Source: a virus. From it: DNA of 41,862 nucleotides. Shown one piece after another: positions 18,421 to 27,655 of this stretch. Where the stretch lies: positions 1 through 41,862 of the IMG/VR virus record IMGVR_UViG_3300028608_000033; one strand, written 5' to 3'. The translations under genes were made by a program, and so were the position numbers. Under the pieces are notes generated by a model. That model did no database searches. It saw nothing but the letters and a program-made list of their open reading frames with translations, and had not been told where the DNA came from. Position 1 is the first letter of the stretch. Every line of letters begins with the position of its first letter.

Positions 18421-19190
18421 AGTTCGTAACCCGAGCCCAGCTGGGATGGGGCGCCAGTGAGGCGCCCGACCAGGCCACCGCCAAGGGAGTGAAGATCCAC
18501 TACGAGGGCACGCACGTCAGCAATGACGAGCACTCGGACTGTGTGGCCGAGGTGAAGGCGATCCGCCTGAGCCACCTGGCGAACACCAAGGAGAACTACT
18601 CCGACATCGCCTACAACCTCCTGGTCTGTGAGCATGGCTACGTGTTCGAGGGGCGAGGCAAGCGCAAGCGCACCGGGGCCAACGGCAACCAGGAACTGAA
18701 CCGTGAGCACTACGCGGTCTGTGCCCTGCTCGGCGACAGCGGCGACATCAAGCCGCCGGAGGCCATGATCGAGGGCATCAAGGATGCCATCGCTTACCTC
18801 CGCTCCTACGGGGCTGGCAAGGAGATCAAGGGTCACCGGGACGGGTACGCTACCTCGTGCCCGGGAGAGCCGCTGTACGCCCTCGTGAAGGCCGGGAAGC
18901 TGGAGCCTGGCACTTCGGTGCCAGCGCCCAAGCCGAAGCCGCTGTACGCCCCCTTCCCGGGCGTCGGCTTCTTCCGCCTCGGACAGAACCACCCGCTCAT
19001 CCTCGCGATGGGCAAGCGACTCGTAGCCGAAGGCTACAAGGGATACAGTGTCGGGCCCTCGACGAAGTTCGAGCGTGGCGACATCAAGGCGTACGCGTGG
19101 TACCAGCGCAAGCTGGGCTACTCAGGCAAGGATGCCGATGGCTACCCTGGCAAGTCCTCGTGGGACAAGCTGAAGGTACCGCAGGCGTAA
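18417..19190 (+). CDS. endolysin, N-acetylmuramoyl-L-alanine amidase
   Basis: A 257-residue lysin. The N-terminal amidase_2/PGRP domain (about 15-160) has the zinc ligands H28 (KIHYEG), H140 and C148 (GHRDGYATSCPG) and the catalytic-side Tyr in IAYNLLV. It cuts the lactoyl-alanine bond of peptidoglycan. After a Pro-rich linker (about 168-176) a C-terminal domain (about 185-257; GVGFFRLGQNHPLILAMGKR) recalls the peptidoglycan-binding module of actinophage lysins. The ATG overlaps the terminase TGA (ATGA). Placement between terminase and portal is unusual. No holin is adjacent. Confidence 0.88.
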   Translation: MKFVTRAQLGWGASEAPDQATAKGVKIHYEGTHVSNDEHSDCVAEVKAIRLSHLANTKENYSDIAYNLLVCEHGYVFEGRGKRKRTGANGNQELNREHYAVCALLGDSGDIKPPEAMIEGIKDAIAYLRSYGAGKEIKGHRDGYATSCPGEPLYALVKAGKLEPGTSVPAPKPKPLYAPFPGVGFFRLGQNHPLILAMGKRLVAEGYKGYSVGPSTKFERGDIKAYAWYQRKLGYSGKDADGYPGKSSWDKLKVPQA

Positions 19191-19202
19191 GGAGGTGACC
19201 GC

Positions 19203-21005
19203 ATGGCGCTCACCCTTGAAAACGTAGCCGCGAAGGTAGATGCACTGCGCCGTGCCGCCGCTAGCCGTGACCAGCGTCAGAAGGATGTCCGAGACATCCG
19301 CTCTGGTGACGTGGACTCGGTTATGCCAGGGGCCATGCCTGACGCATGGCCCAAGCCGATCGTGGCCAACATGATCGACAACGCTGCGAGGGATCAGGCC
19401 GAGGTCATGGGAGCGATGCCTAGCATCAACGCCTCCTCTGGTTTCGCCACCTCGCAGCGCGCCAAGAAGTTCGCTGGCAAGCGCACGAAGATTGCCAACC
19501 ACTACGTGCAGAACTCCCGCCTAGGGGCAGGAAGCCAGGTGACCTTCTGCGATCACTACGGCACGTACGGCATGGGCGTTTACGTAGTCGAGCCGGACTT
19601 CGAGCGCAAGATCCCCATGATCCGCGTGGAGAACCCGATCGGCACGTACCCCGAGTTCGACATCTACGGGCGCGTGACCAGCTACACGAAGGTGTGGAAC
19701 GAAGAGGCCATCTACCTGGTGGCCAAGTTCCCTCACCTTCTCCGCTGCCTCCAGACCAACGCGGTCGGCGAGGCGGTGAACGGCTGGGAGTACCAGAAGA
19801 TCGAGGTCGTCAAGTACTGCGACGCCGACCAGATCATCATGTACCTCCCGTCGAAGTCTCAGACGATCGTGGACTCGATGCCGAACCCCATGGGTAAGGT
19901 TTTCGTCTCCATCGCCCGCAGGCCGGGCTACGATCGTGAGATCCGAGGAGCGTTCGACGATGCGATCTGGGTCCACCTCGCGAAGAGCCGCATGGCGCTG
20001 CTCGCCCTTGAGGCGACACAGAAGGCTGTTCGGTCTCCGCTCGTTCTGCCGAAGGACGTAACCACCGTCCAGGCGGGCGAGGACAAGGTCATCCGTACGG
20101 ACAACCCAGCGGGCGCCACGTACCTTCAGCCTCCGATGCCGCAGTTCGCATTTCAGGAGGGCAACATCCTGGACCTTGAGGGCCGTCGCTCTATGCGCAG
20201 CCCCGAGGCGAGGACCGGAACGATGGATGCGTCCATCATCACCGGCAAGGGTGTCGAGGCTCTGATGGGTGGATTCGACACCGTCATCACGACCGGTCAG
20301 ACGGTCGTGGCCCAGGCCCTCGCAAGGGCCATCGAGATGTGCTTCGAGATGGACCAGGCTCTCTGGCCCAACGAGAAGAAGACGATCAGCGGCGTAGTCC
20401 AGGGCTCGCCCTTCGAGGAGGAGTATGTCCCAGCCGACGATATCGACGGTACGTATACTGTCGACGTCACCTACGGGTTCGCCGCAGGCCAGGATCCGGC
20501 ACGCGCGATCGTCGCTCTTCTCCAGCTGCGAGGAGATCAGCTTGTCTCTCGCGACTTTGTACAGCATCAGCTCCCAATGGAACTGGACGTCGTCCAGCTC
20601 CAGGCCCAGATCGACCTGGAGCAGCTAACAGACGCCACCAAGCAGGGCGTGATGGCCTACGCGCAGGCCATCCTTCCTCTAGCCCAGCAGGGTGGGATCG
20701 ATCCGAATGATGCGCTGGTGAAGCTTGCCACCATCATGAAGGAGCGAGAGAAGGGTACGCCTGTGCACGAGGCTGTGCTCAAGGCGTTCAAGCCTAAGGA
20801 GCAGCCCGCTAACGCGGCTGCTGCTGTGGACCCGCTGGCCGCCCTCATGGGTGGTGGAGGACAGCAGGGTGGAGCGCCAGCCCCTAGCCAGCCCGGAGCC
20901 TCTCAGGCTCCGCAGGGCATGGATATGATGAGCCTGCTCGCAGGGCTCACCGGACAGGGCGAAGCAACTATGAGCGCCAGGACTCAGCGCCAGGCAGCTA
21001 TCTAA
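19203..21005 (+). CDS. portal protein
   Basis: A 600-residue portal, the dodecameric ring through which DNA enters and leaves the capsid. Position after terminase and the content fit: an N-terminal helical segment, a central beta-rich wing and clip (about 100-260), a long helical crown region (FDTVITTGQTVVAQALARAI) and a low-complexity Gly/Gln/Pro tail (about 535-600). AAGGAGG stands 6 nt before the ATG. The next gene starts 10 nt after the stop. Confidence 0.85.
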   Translation: MALTLENVAAKVDALRRAAASRDQRQKDVRDIRSGDVDSVMPGAMPDAWPKPIVANMIDNAARDQAEVMGAMPSINASSGFATSQRAKKFAGKRTKIANHYVQNSRLGAGSQVTFCDHYGTYGMGVYVVEPDFERKIPMIRVENPIGTYPEFDIYGRVTSYTKVWNEEAIYLVAKFPHLLRCLQTNAVGEAVNGWEYQKIEVVKYCDADQIIMYLPSKSQTIVDSMPNPMGKVFVSIARRPGYDREIRGAFDDAIWVHLAKSRMALLALEATQKAVRSPLVLPKDVTTVQAGEDKVIRTDNPAGATYLQPPMPQFAFQEGNILDLEGRRSMRSPEARTGTMDASIITGKGVEALMGGFDTVITTGQTVVAQALARAIEMCFEMDQALWPNEKKTISGVVQGSPFEEEYVPADDIDGTYTVDVTYGFAAGQDPARAIVALLQLRGDQLVSRDFVQHQLPMELDVVQLQAQIDLEQLTDATKQGVMAYAQAILPLAQQGGIDPNDALVKLATIMKEREKGTPVHEAVLKAFKPKEQPANAAAAVDPLAALMGGGGQQGGAPAPSQPGASQAPQGMDMMSLLAGLTGQGEATMSARTQRQAAI

Positions 21006-21015
21006 GGAGAACCGA

Positions 21016-21234
21016 ATGGCCGACAGCGGCTGGTTCGCAGGCAACCACGGACCCGAGGGCGTATACGCGTCCCTCAAGGGATCCATGCTTGCCCCTCACA
21101 TCGCAGGTCCGTGGACTGGCGGTGTACCTTCCATGGTACAGGTTGACACCTCGTACCAGTCCGGCTCCGGCTGGGCATCCAACACCATCGTGAACACCGG
21201 CATGACCGGTGGCGGTGGGACCATGGCTCGCTAA
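21016..21234 (+). CDS. small Gly-rich virion-operon protein (72 aa)
   Basis: A 72-residue Gly/Ser-rich protein (HGPEGVYASLKGS, GMTGGGGTMAR) without recognised domain. AAGGAG precedes the ATG, and it lies in tight array with portal and the next gene. Possibly a minor head protein. Confidence 0.65.
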   Translation: MADSGWFAGNHGPEGVYASLKGSMLAPHIAGPWTGGVPSMVQVDTSYQSGSGWASNTIVNTGMTGGGGTMAR

Positions 21235-21244
21235 GGAGTGACTG

Positions 21245-21457
21245 ATGGACGAGGACGAGACCACCGAAGAGGCAAACCCCTACATGCCCAAGAGGCACGA
21301 CAGGTGGTCCGTCCTCGCCATCGGCCTCCAGTGGGCCACTGATGTGGCTGGCGCCACGACTGCGATGTTCGGCAACTTTGCCACCGCCGCAGTCCAGCAC
21401 CATCACCAGAACAGGTACGACGGACGCTTCAAGGAGATGACGTGGGAACACCGGTAA
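21245..21457 (+). CDS. small virion-operon protein with hydrophobic centre (70 aa)
   Basis: A 70-residue protein with an acidic N terminus, a weakly hydrophobic helix (LAIGLQWATDVAGATTAMF) and a His-rich segment (QHHHQN). AAGGAG stands before the ATG. The next gene starts inside it. The amphipathic helix could interact with membrane during ejection. Unrecognised. Confidence 0.65.
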   Translation: MDEDETTEEANPYMPKRHDRWSVLAIGLQWATDVAGATTAMFGNFATAAVQHHHQNRYDGRFKEMTWEHR

Positions 21458-21852
21458 GTGGGCCAGGACAGTTCTCCAAGCGCACCGACAAGGCAGTGGA
21501 TAACGCCAACCTCTCCACCCCCAATGCGGGCTACGGAGAGGCCAAGGAGAACAGGGAGCTGCGACAGGCAGCTCCCATGGCTTCGGGTCCGAACTTCGCA
21601 GAGATGTTCGGAGACCCAGGATCCCGAGTCGTAGACTTCGCAGCACCCAGCACGCAGCCAGGCGTCCCCATCACCTCCGGCGCAGCGCTAGGGCCGGGTG
21701 CATCGGAGGAGGCCCTTGGCCTCCCCGACCAGCAGGGCGAAGATCTACAGGGCATCCTGCCCTACCTGCCAGTCCTTGAGTTCATGGCCAACCAGCCAGG
21801 AGCCTCGTGGGCTATGCGCAACATCGTCAGGAAGGCGAAGGCTCTCCAGTGA
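21442..21852 (+). CDS. unknown structural-operon protein (136 aa)
   Basis: A 136-residue protein starting at a GTG with AAGGAG 5 nt upstream, overlapping the preceding gene by 16 nt. Its first 90 residues are polar, Pro/Gly/Ala-rich and likely disordered; the C-terminal part has a helix (ILPYLPVLEFMANQPG) and a basic end. Likely a minor virion component of the ejection group. No family is recognised. Confidence 0.65.
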   Translation: MGTPVSGPGQFSKRTDKAVDNANLSTPNAGYGEAKENRELRQAAPMASGPNFAEMFGDPGSRVVDFAAPSTQPGVPITSGAALGPGASEEALGLPDQQGEDLQGILPYLPVLEFMANQPGASWAMRNIVRKAKALQ

Positions 21853-22109
21853 CGGACCTTGAGTACACCTACGGTGGCCAGTGGTTCGACGACATGGGGA
21901 GCCTCGCTCTCTCATTCACAGACTCACCTCGCGTGGGTATCGACATCGCACGCTCCGGCATCAGCCGGGGCCAGGCCAACGATATGGCCACCAATCTCAT
22001 GAGCAGTGGCATCGCACCCTACGAGGCGGCCACTATGCCGCTAGGACAGGAGTTCGAGGATGCCGAACCAGAGCAGCCAGAACCAGAAGGATCTGGAGAC
22101 GCTTTCTAA
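21849..22109 (+). CDS. unknown small acidic protein (86 aa)
   Basis: An 86-residue protein starting at a GTG that overlaps the preceding TGA (GTGA). The tail is strongly acidic (EDAEPEQPEPEGSG). The middle contains SGISRGQANDMATNLMSSG. It overlaps the start of the 1588-residue gene by 50 nt. Chain overlaps of this kind mark one tightly coupled late operon. Function unknown. Confidence 0.6.
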   Translation: MTDLEYTYGGQWFDDMGSLALSFTDSPRVGIDIARSGISRGQANDMATNLMSSGIAPYEAATMPLGQEFEDAEPEQPEPEGSGDAF

Positions 22110-25100
22110 CGCGATCTTCGATGGCAACGCCACGATGGACGCACTGCCTGACAACGTTCAGGCTCAGGTTCTTCAGTACTGGTCCGGCCCCAATGCTCAG
22201 CTAGGCGACGTGCCCACGGTCGAGGAGATCAACGAGCTTGCCAAAAGGCGAGCCGAGTCGACTCCGAGCCTCATCCCGAAGCCGATCGAGTGGGTCGGGG
22301 CCAAGCTGTACTGGCTCTACTCCAACACTGTCTCCCCTGCAATCTCGTTCACCGCTCAGTCCATCAACGACGTCATCAACGACCCGTTCGACGAGAAGAA
22401 CGAGAACATCTCTCTCGGGGAGGTGTGGGACCAGGCGAAGTCCGTCTCGCCCGGTCAGGCGATCTGGCAGCTCGGACTCAGTGACGCTGAGCTGAAGGAG
22501 CGGGGCATCAGCCCCGCTCAGATGGCACAGGACAAGAAGCTCGCCGAGAAGGGCTTCCAGACCAGGTCCGGCGAATACTACAGCAACGGCTTCGCCCAGT
22601 TCGCCACTGGCGCCACGGACCTAGCGGTCTCGTGGTGGGCGGATCCCCTTGTCCTCGTAGGCAAGGGCGCCAGCGCCGCGCGCCTGGCGACCCAGGTCCG
22701 TCCTGTCGCGCCGCTCATGAACAAGGCTGCCATCAAGGCAGACAAGCTCGGGCTTGGTGCCGACAAGACCTCGGAGCTGTTCGCACAGACTCCTGTCTTC
22801 CAGAAGATGGTCGACACGGTCATGGACATCAAGGTCAAGAACCCCGACAGCGCAGCACTCGTGATGCGCCGGGACTTCCAGACCATCGCGAAGTCCAAGG
22901 ACGGCGACGTCATGGCTCGCCTGCTCGACCAGGCGAAGGACGCTGACGAGGTCTCGGACATCCTCCGCATCTCCATGGGAGACGTGGCGGCACACGAGGC
23001 CGTCAGGGTGAAGAATGCCGTGCTGGGTGCTCAGCTCGATACGCTGCGCCAGAACGTCAAGGCGTTCGGTACGCACTACGCAGGGATGACGCCAGCCCAG
23101 CAGGCTGGCCCTCGCGGTCGCATGATCAAGGACTACCTTGACCGTGAGACCAGGAACATCCAGGGCATCGAGCGCCAGTCGCTGATCATCAGCGACAAGA
23201 TCAAGGCCTTCAACGCTGTCGACAACATGCACTTCAACGGCGTCACCACTCCACTGGGTCTGAGGATCCGAGGTAGTGAGGCAGCTCGCGGAAGCACCGC
23301 ACTGAAGCCGATGCGCGGACAGGGCGTCATCAAGGCGACCAGCAACCTGGTGTACAACACCTCGGTGGGATTCCCCATCAAGGTCATCCGCTCGTACAAC
23401 GACATCAAGCCCACCGCCTACATCGACATCCACGCCGAGGATGCCTACAAGAACCTCGACGCCACTCTCCGAGAGGCGCCGATGATCGACAGGGCCACCC
23501 GAGAGCGCATGGTGTCCAGCTTCATCCGCTCGTCGGCAGCTGACCGAGGACTCAAGCTCATCCAGGTTGAGACCGAGGTCGTGGCCAACATGGTCAACAA
23601 GTACAACAGGGGCAAGGCTCCGGCTGACCAGATCTCCCACGAGATGGCGATGGACCTGTACCGAGACTTCGCTACCAGGCGCCGTCAGGGACAGGCTGCA
23701 ACCACTCAGGGCGGGCGAGCCTACGGCTCGGCCCGCATCCCCGACCCATCCAACCCGGGCATGACCATCAACGTTGCCGAGGTTGACGATGTCGGTGGTC
23801 GTCTTGTGACGACCCCGATCTTCGAGACCCAGCTCGCCAACAGCCACGTCATGCTGGACTTCAAGACGTTCCAGCGCATGCTGAACGAGCAGGGGTCCAA
23901 CTTCCAGAAGACATGGAACGCGGCGAAGGACAAGGGTGCGTGGGTGGTCGACATGGCCGACACCCTGGGAACCTACTGGAAGTTCGCTCAGCTCTTCCGC
24001 CTGGGCTACGGCCCTCGCGCACTGGCTGACGACTACCTAGGTCAGCTCGCTCGCTATGGCGGGATCGCCGCTCTTGAGCGTGCAGTCACCGGTGGGCGCG
24101 TCAAGATCGAGGACGTGCTCCGCAACCGCATGGCCCCGGACAGCGTGGAGATGGCTCGCACCCGACAGGGCATCCTTCAGGGTGAGATTGACACGCTGAC
24201 CAAGCGGCAGGGCGACCTGTTCGCCAACATCGCTCGTGAGCGTCACGCGGGCGGACCCAAGGTGGCCAAGTACGAGCGTGCTGCTGGGCACGTTGCCGAT
24301 CAGCTGAGGTTCCGTAACGATGAGATGACGGAGCTTAGCAAGATCACCGCAGAGGGTTCGCAGATGCGAGGCCTCAAGCTCGGACGCCAGTCGTTCGAGG
24401 GTGGTTACAGGGGCAGCGAGGGTCAGCTCTTCAAGGACCTGGCTTCCGGCCAGACCAACCTCCAGCGCCTCCTGGGCTCGGAGTCGGACCTCGTTCTCAA
24501 GCAGGCCAGGTCGATGGACTGGACGAACATCGACGTCACCACGCATGGTGCCACCAGGCACATGGATGCGTGGATGAGGAAGATCACTCAGCAGATCGCG
24601 CAGTCGGCTGTAGGCCGAGCTGCGCTGTCGGGCATGGACGAAACTCAGCTCGTGAACTGGATGCGTAGCAGCCCCGAGGGGATCCGCTACCGCCATGACA
24701 TCGGACTGAAGAACATCACGGACCTGGAGCTTGCTCGCAGGATCAAGGCCGAGGTGGACTACACTCTCGACCCGAGCAATCCACTCCTGACGGGAGTCCG
24801 TCAGGCAGCACTGGACGGAACGCTGACGGCAGACATGCTGAAGGTCGTGCCTTCAAGGGCTCGCCCGATGGTCAACGCTCAGTCCTACTCCTACGCGATC
24901 GGAGACAACCCGCTCTCCACTGCGCTGGACGGGATGATCACCAAGTACTTCAACCTGGTGAACCAGATCCCCGCTCAGCGACTGCTTCGCAACCCGCTGT
25001 TCGGTCAGCAGTACAAGGCCGACCTTGCCGCCCAGATGGCCACCCTGAGGGCGCAGGGTGTGACTCACGTCGATGAGGCTACGCGCAAGATCATGGAGAA

Positions 25101-26826
25101 CCAGGCTCGCAAGGCTGCGGTTCGAGACGTCAAGCGCTACACCTTCACCATGGACCACGAGACCAAGATGGCGTACACCATGCGCCACTTTGCCGCGTTC
25201 TTCGGAGCGCAGCAGGAGTCGTGGAACAGGTGGGCGAGGATCATCTCGGAGAAGCCTCAGGCCCTGGCTCACGTAGCTCAGGTCTACGGCGCGCCATCGC
25301 GCGCCGGTCTGACGGTTGACCAGGATGGTAACGCAGTAGACGCAGCTGGCTACCGCACCAACCCGGTAACGGGACAGCGTGAGCTGGTCCCGTACAACGA
25401 GCGCAAGATGCTCATCCAGATCCCCGAGTACCTAGGTGGCAAGGAGATCAAGAAGGGCCTCGGTCTGGACCCTGACGCAGCCCTCACTGTGCCACTGTCC
25501 TCGGCTGAGCTTGTTCTCAACTCCGGCGATGGCGTCATGCCTGTCGGCGCCGGGCCGTACCTCCAGATCGCGACCAACCACTTCGCTCAGGACAACCCTG
25601 GCGTTGCTGACTGGTCCAAGAAGCTGGGAGTGCTGCCCTTCGGGCCGCAGGACTCCGTCATGGACTTCATCAACCCCACGACCGGCAAGCGCCTCGGCGA
25701 CTCGGCGGACGACATGGGAGAGGCGAAGCAGCGCAACCTGTTCTACATGATGCAGGTGGAGAACTACAAGTGGGAGAACGGTCTTCGCGACACGCAGCCC
25801 ACGTGGGACGAGCTGAAGGATCGAGCAGACAGGTGGAGCATCGCTCGCACCGCGTTCGCGTTCGGCCTGCCGCTCAGCGTCAACGCACAGGATCCGTATC
25901 AGTTCTTCCGTGACGAGTACCAGCGCTTCCAGAAGCTGGACCCGAACTCGGCAGACCAGAAGTTCTACGACAAGTACGGTGACTCGTACTACCTCTTCAC
26001 CCAGTCGATGTCCAAGAACTCGACTGGCCTCCGCCCCACGGCGGAGGGTGTGAAGATGTCGAAGTACTACCAGGATCTGGTGAACCAGGTCGGCCCAGAG
26101 TACGCTGGCCTCATCGTCGGAGACGAGGGTGACGGCAAGTACAGCGAGGGTGCGTACTTCTACCAGAAGACGCACTCGACGGATGTTGCAGGCGGATCCC
26201 CGGACCGCTCTTCGATGTCCGCTCGTGAGGCTTGGGAAGAGGGTCAGATCGCCCTGGGCTGGAAGCAGTTCAACAAGGCGAACGAGAAGCTGTACGCAGA
26301 GCTGTTCGAGCAGGGCTTCCAGTCGTTCAACGACGAGGGGGCCGAGATGCTGAAGGCGAAGAGGGATGCCAACATCCAGCTCATGAGCACGGCAACCTTC
26401 CCGGACAACGGCGAGGACAACCCGTACTACAACGAGGCCTGGACGAAGGCGTACAACTCCATCGACAAGTCGAAGTACGATCGTCAGGCAGCTGACATCT
26501 GGAAGATCATCAACGACCCCGAGCTATGGGCCAAGGCCCAGCTTGAGGATGGCACCGTGGGTGCGAGGTCTGACCTCTACACCGTGCGCGGCTACCTTGA
26601 GCAGCGCCGGGAGTTCCAGAAGGCACTTCTCATCCGTGACGCGAACGGCGGGTCTGACGACCCGACTGCTCAGTCCAATGCGGACCTGAAGGATAGCTGG
26701 GATCGCATGGTGATGGACCTCATTCAGAAGGACACCAAGTTCGCCTGGCTCCACAGTCGCTGGTTCTCCGGCGACATGGGCTTCAACAGGCGAGTAGCAG
26801 AGAACGAGGAGGAGACCAGTGGCTAA
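22060..26826 (+). CDS. very large virion protein, probably internal/ejected
   Basis: A 1588-residue, mostly helical protein, the largest in the window. There is an AGGAG before the ATG, which lies inside the previous gene. No enzyme motif is obvious. There is a long charged helix region (about 690-790) and a hydrophobic, aromatic-rich stretch (about 1030-1080; TMDHETKMAYTMRHFAAFFG). Location between portal and scaffold, together with the following ejection-type proteins, suggests a core protein that is packed in the head and injected with DNA, like gp15/gp16 of T7-like phages. A tape-measure role is less likely because it precedes the capsid gene. Confidence 0.7.
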   Translation: MPNQSSQNQKDLETLSNAIFDGNATMDALPDNVQAQVLQYWSGPNAQLGDVPTVEEINELAKRRAESTPSLIPKPIEWVGAKLYWLYSNTVSPAISFTAQSINDVINDPFDEKNENISLGEVWDQAKSVSPGQAIWQLGLSDAELKERGISPAQMAQDKKLAEKGFQTRSGEYYSNGFAQFATGATDLAVSWWADPLVLVGKGASAARLATQVRPVAPLMNKAAIKADKLGLGADKTSELFAQTPVFQKMVDTVMDIKVKNPDSAALVMRRDFQTIAKSKDGDVMARLLDQAKDADEVSDILRISMGDVAAHEAVRVKNAVLGAQLDTLRQNVKAFGTHYAGMTPAQQAGPRGRMIKDYLDRETRNIQGIERQSLIISDKIKAFNAVDNMHFNGVTTPLGLRIRGSEAARGSTALKPMRGQGVIKATSNLVYNTSVGFPIKVIRSYNDIKPTAYIDIHAEDAYKNLDATLREAPMIDRATRERMVSSFIRSSAADRGLKLIQVETEVVANMVNKYNRGKAPADQISHEMAMDLYRDFATRRRQGQAATTQGGRAYGSARIPDPSNPGMTINVAEVDDVGGRLVTTPIFETQLANSHVMLDFKTFQRMLNEQGSNFQKTWNAAKDKGAWVVDMADTLGTYWKFAQLFRLGYGPRALADDYLGQLARYGGIAALERAVTGGRVKIEDVLRNRMAPDSVEMARTRQGILQGEIDTLTKRQGDLFANIARERHAGGPKVAKYERAAGHVADQLRFRNDEMTELSKITAEGSQMRGLKLGRQSFEGGYRGSEGQLFKDLASGQTNLQRLLGSESDLVLKQARSMDWTNIDVTTHGATRHMDAWMRKITQQIAQSAVGRAALSGMDETQLVNWMRSSPEGIRYRHDIGLKNITDLELARRIKAEVDYTLDPSNPLLTGVRQAALDGTLTADMLKVVPSRARPMVNAQSYSYAIGDNPLSTALDGMITKYFNLVNQIPAQRLLRNPLFGQQYKADLAAQMATLRAQGVTHVDEATRKIMENQARKAAVRDVKRYTFTMDHETKMAYTMRHFAAFFGAQQESWNRWARIISEKPQALAHVAQVYGAPSRAGLTVDQDGNAVDAAGYRTNPVTGQRELVPYNERKMLIQIPEYLGGKEIKKGLGLDPDAALTVPLSSAELVLNSGDGVMPVGAGPYLQIATNHFAQDNPGVADWSKKLGVLPFGPQDSVMDFINPTTGKRLGDSADDMGEAKQRNLFYMMQVENYKWENGLRDTQPTWDELKDRADRWSIARTAFAFGLPLSVNAQDPYQFFRDEYQRFQKLDPNSADQKFYDKYGDSYYLFTQSMSKNSTGLRPTAEGVKMSKYYQDLVNQVGPEYAGLIVGDEGDGKYSEGAYFYQKTHSTDVAGGSPDRSSMSAREAWEEGQIALGWKQFNKANEKLYAELFEQGFQSFNDEGAEMLKAKRDANIQLMSTATFPDNGEDNPYYNEAWTKAYNSIDKSKYDRQAADIWKIINDPELWAKAQLEDGTVGARSDLYTVRGYLEQRREFQKALLIRDANGGSDDPTAQSNADLKDSWDRMVMDLIQKDTKFAWLHSRWFSGDMGFNRRVAENEEETSG

Positions 26827-27655
26827 GAACGAGCCGACTCCGGGGCCAAGCCCCAACGCCTCGGCGCAGGGGCCACTAGAGAAGCGCGACGAGGCTATCG
26901 AGCGCCTGGCGAGCGCCAACCTTCAGGCGGGCGGCACCTCCTCGAACGTCAAGGATCCTGACGTCTTCCTGGGTTACATCAAGACCACGCCCATGGACGA
27001 GAAGGAAGCTCGGATGGAGGGGGCAACTCTTCCTCCGAGCTTCAGCAACGTTCTCAAGCTGTCCGAGGTTTCGGGACAGTACTACAGCTGGGACCAGAAG
27101 ACGAAGGACCAGTTCCTGACTCAGGTGGCTCTCACCGGAGTGGACGTCACCGGCCTGACAGACGGCGAGATGGCCAAGCTGTGGGGATCCTACGCAGCTC
27201 AGGCCGCTGGCTACTACGCCAACGGGCAGAACGTCACTCCATGGGACATCCTCGCCAAGGATAGGAAGCAGCGCGAGGCGTTCATGAAGACACCTCGCAC
27301 CGTGACCCAGACGAGTACTGACCTCGACGTCTCGTCGGCGCTCAGCTCTCGCGCCCTGTTCCAGCAGGCAGCTCACGCCCTTCTGGGGCGTGATCCAACC
27401 AAGGGCGAGCTTCGCTCCTTCCAGGACAGGCTCAACGCCTACGAGAAGGCGAACCCTCGTGTCACTACTACGACCACCAACTACGTGGGCTCGGACGTCA
27501 CCGGACAGTCGAGCACTACTGTCGGTGGAGTCAAGGCAGAAGATCGAGCCATGATGGCCGAGGATCTGGCGAAGGCCGATCCCGAGTACGGCGCCTACCA
27601 GGCGGCTACCAACGGCATGAACTGGCTCATGGAGATGGTAGGCGGAGGTAGGTAA
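26819..27655 (+). CDS. virion protein, ejection group (278 aa)
   Basis: A 278-residue protein starting at a GTG that overlaps the previous stop by 8 nt; GGAG precedes it. The first 60 residues are Pro/Ala/Ser-rich and disordered. A C-terminal region HALLGRDPTKGELRSFQDRL (about 187-206), followed by TTTTTNYVG and a PEYGAYQAAT segment, is a pattern I associate with internal structural proteins of large actinophages. No catalytic motif is visible. Probably a partner of the 1588-residue protein and the following lytic proteins. Confidence 0.65.
   Translation: MAKNEPTPGPSPNASAQGPLEKRDEAIERLASANLQAGGTSSNVKDPDVFLGYIKTTPMDEKEARMEGATLPPSFSNVLKLSEVSGQYYSWDQKTKDQFLTQVALTGVDVTGLTDGEMAKLWGSYAAQAAGYYANGQNVTPWDILAKDRKQREAFMKTPRTVTQTSTDLDVSSALSSRALFQQAAHALLGRDPTKGELRSFQDRLNAYEKANPRVTTTTTNYVGSDVTGQSSTTVGGVKAEDRAMMAEDLAKADPEYGAYQAATNGMNWLMEMVGGGR

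Noticed and set aside
22621-23847. Long open frame antisense to the 1588-residue gene
   Set aside because: Same reason: low-information composition and complete overlap with a well-supported gene.
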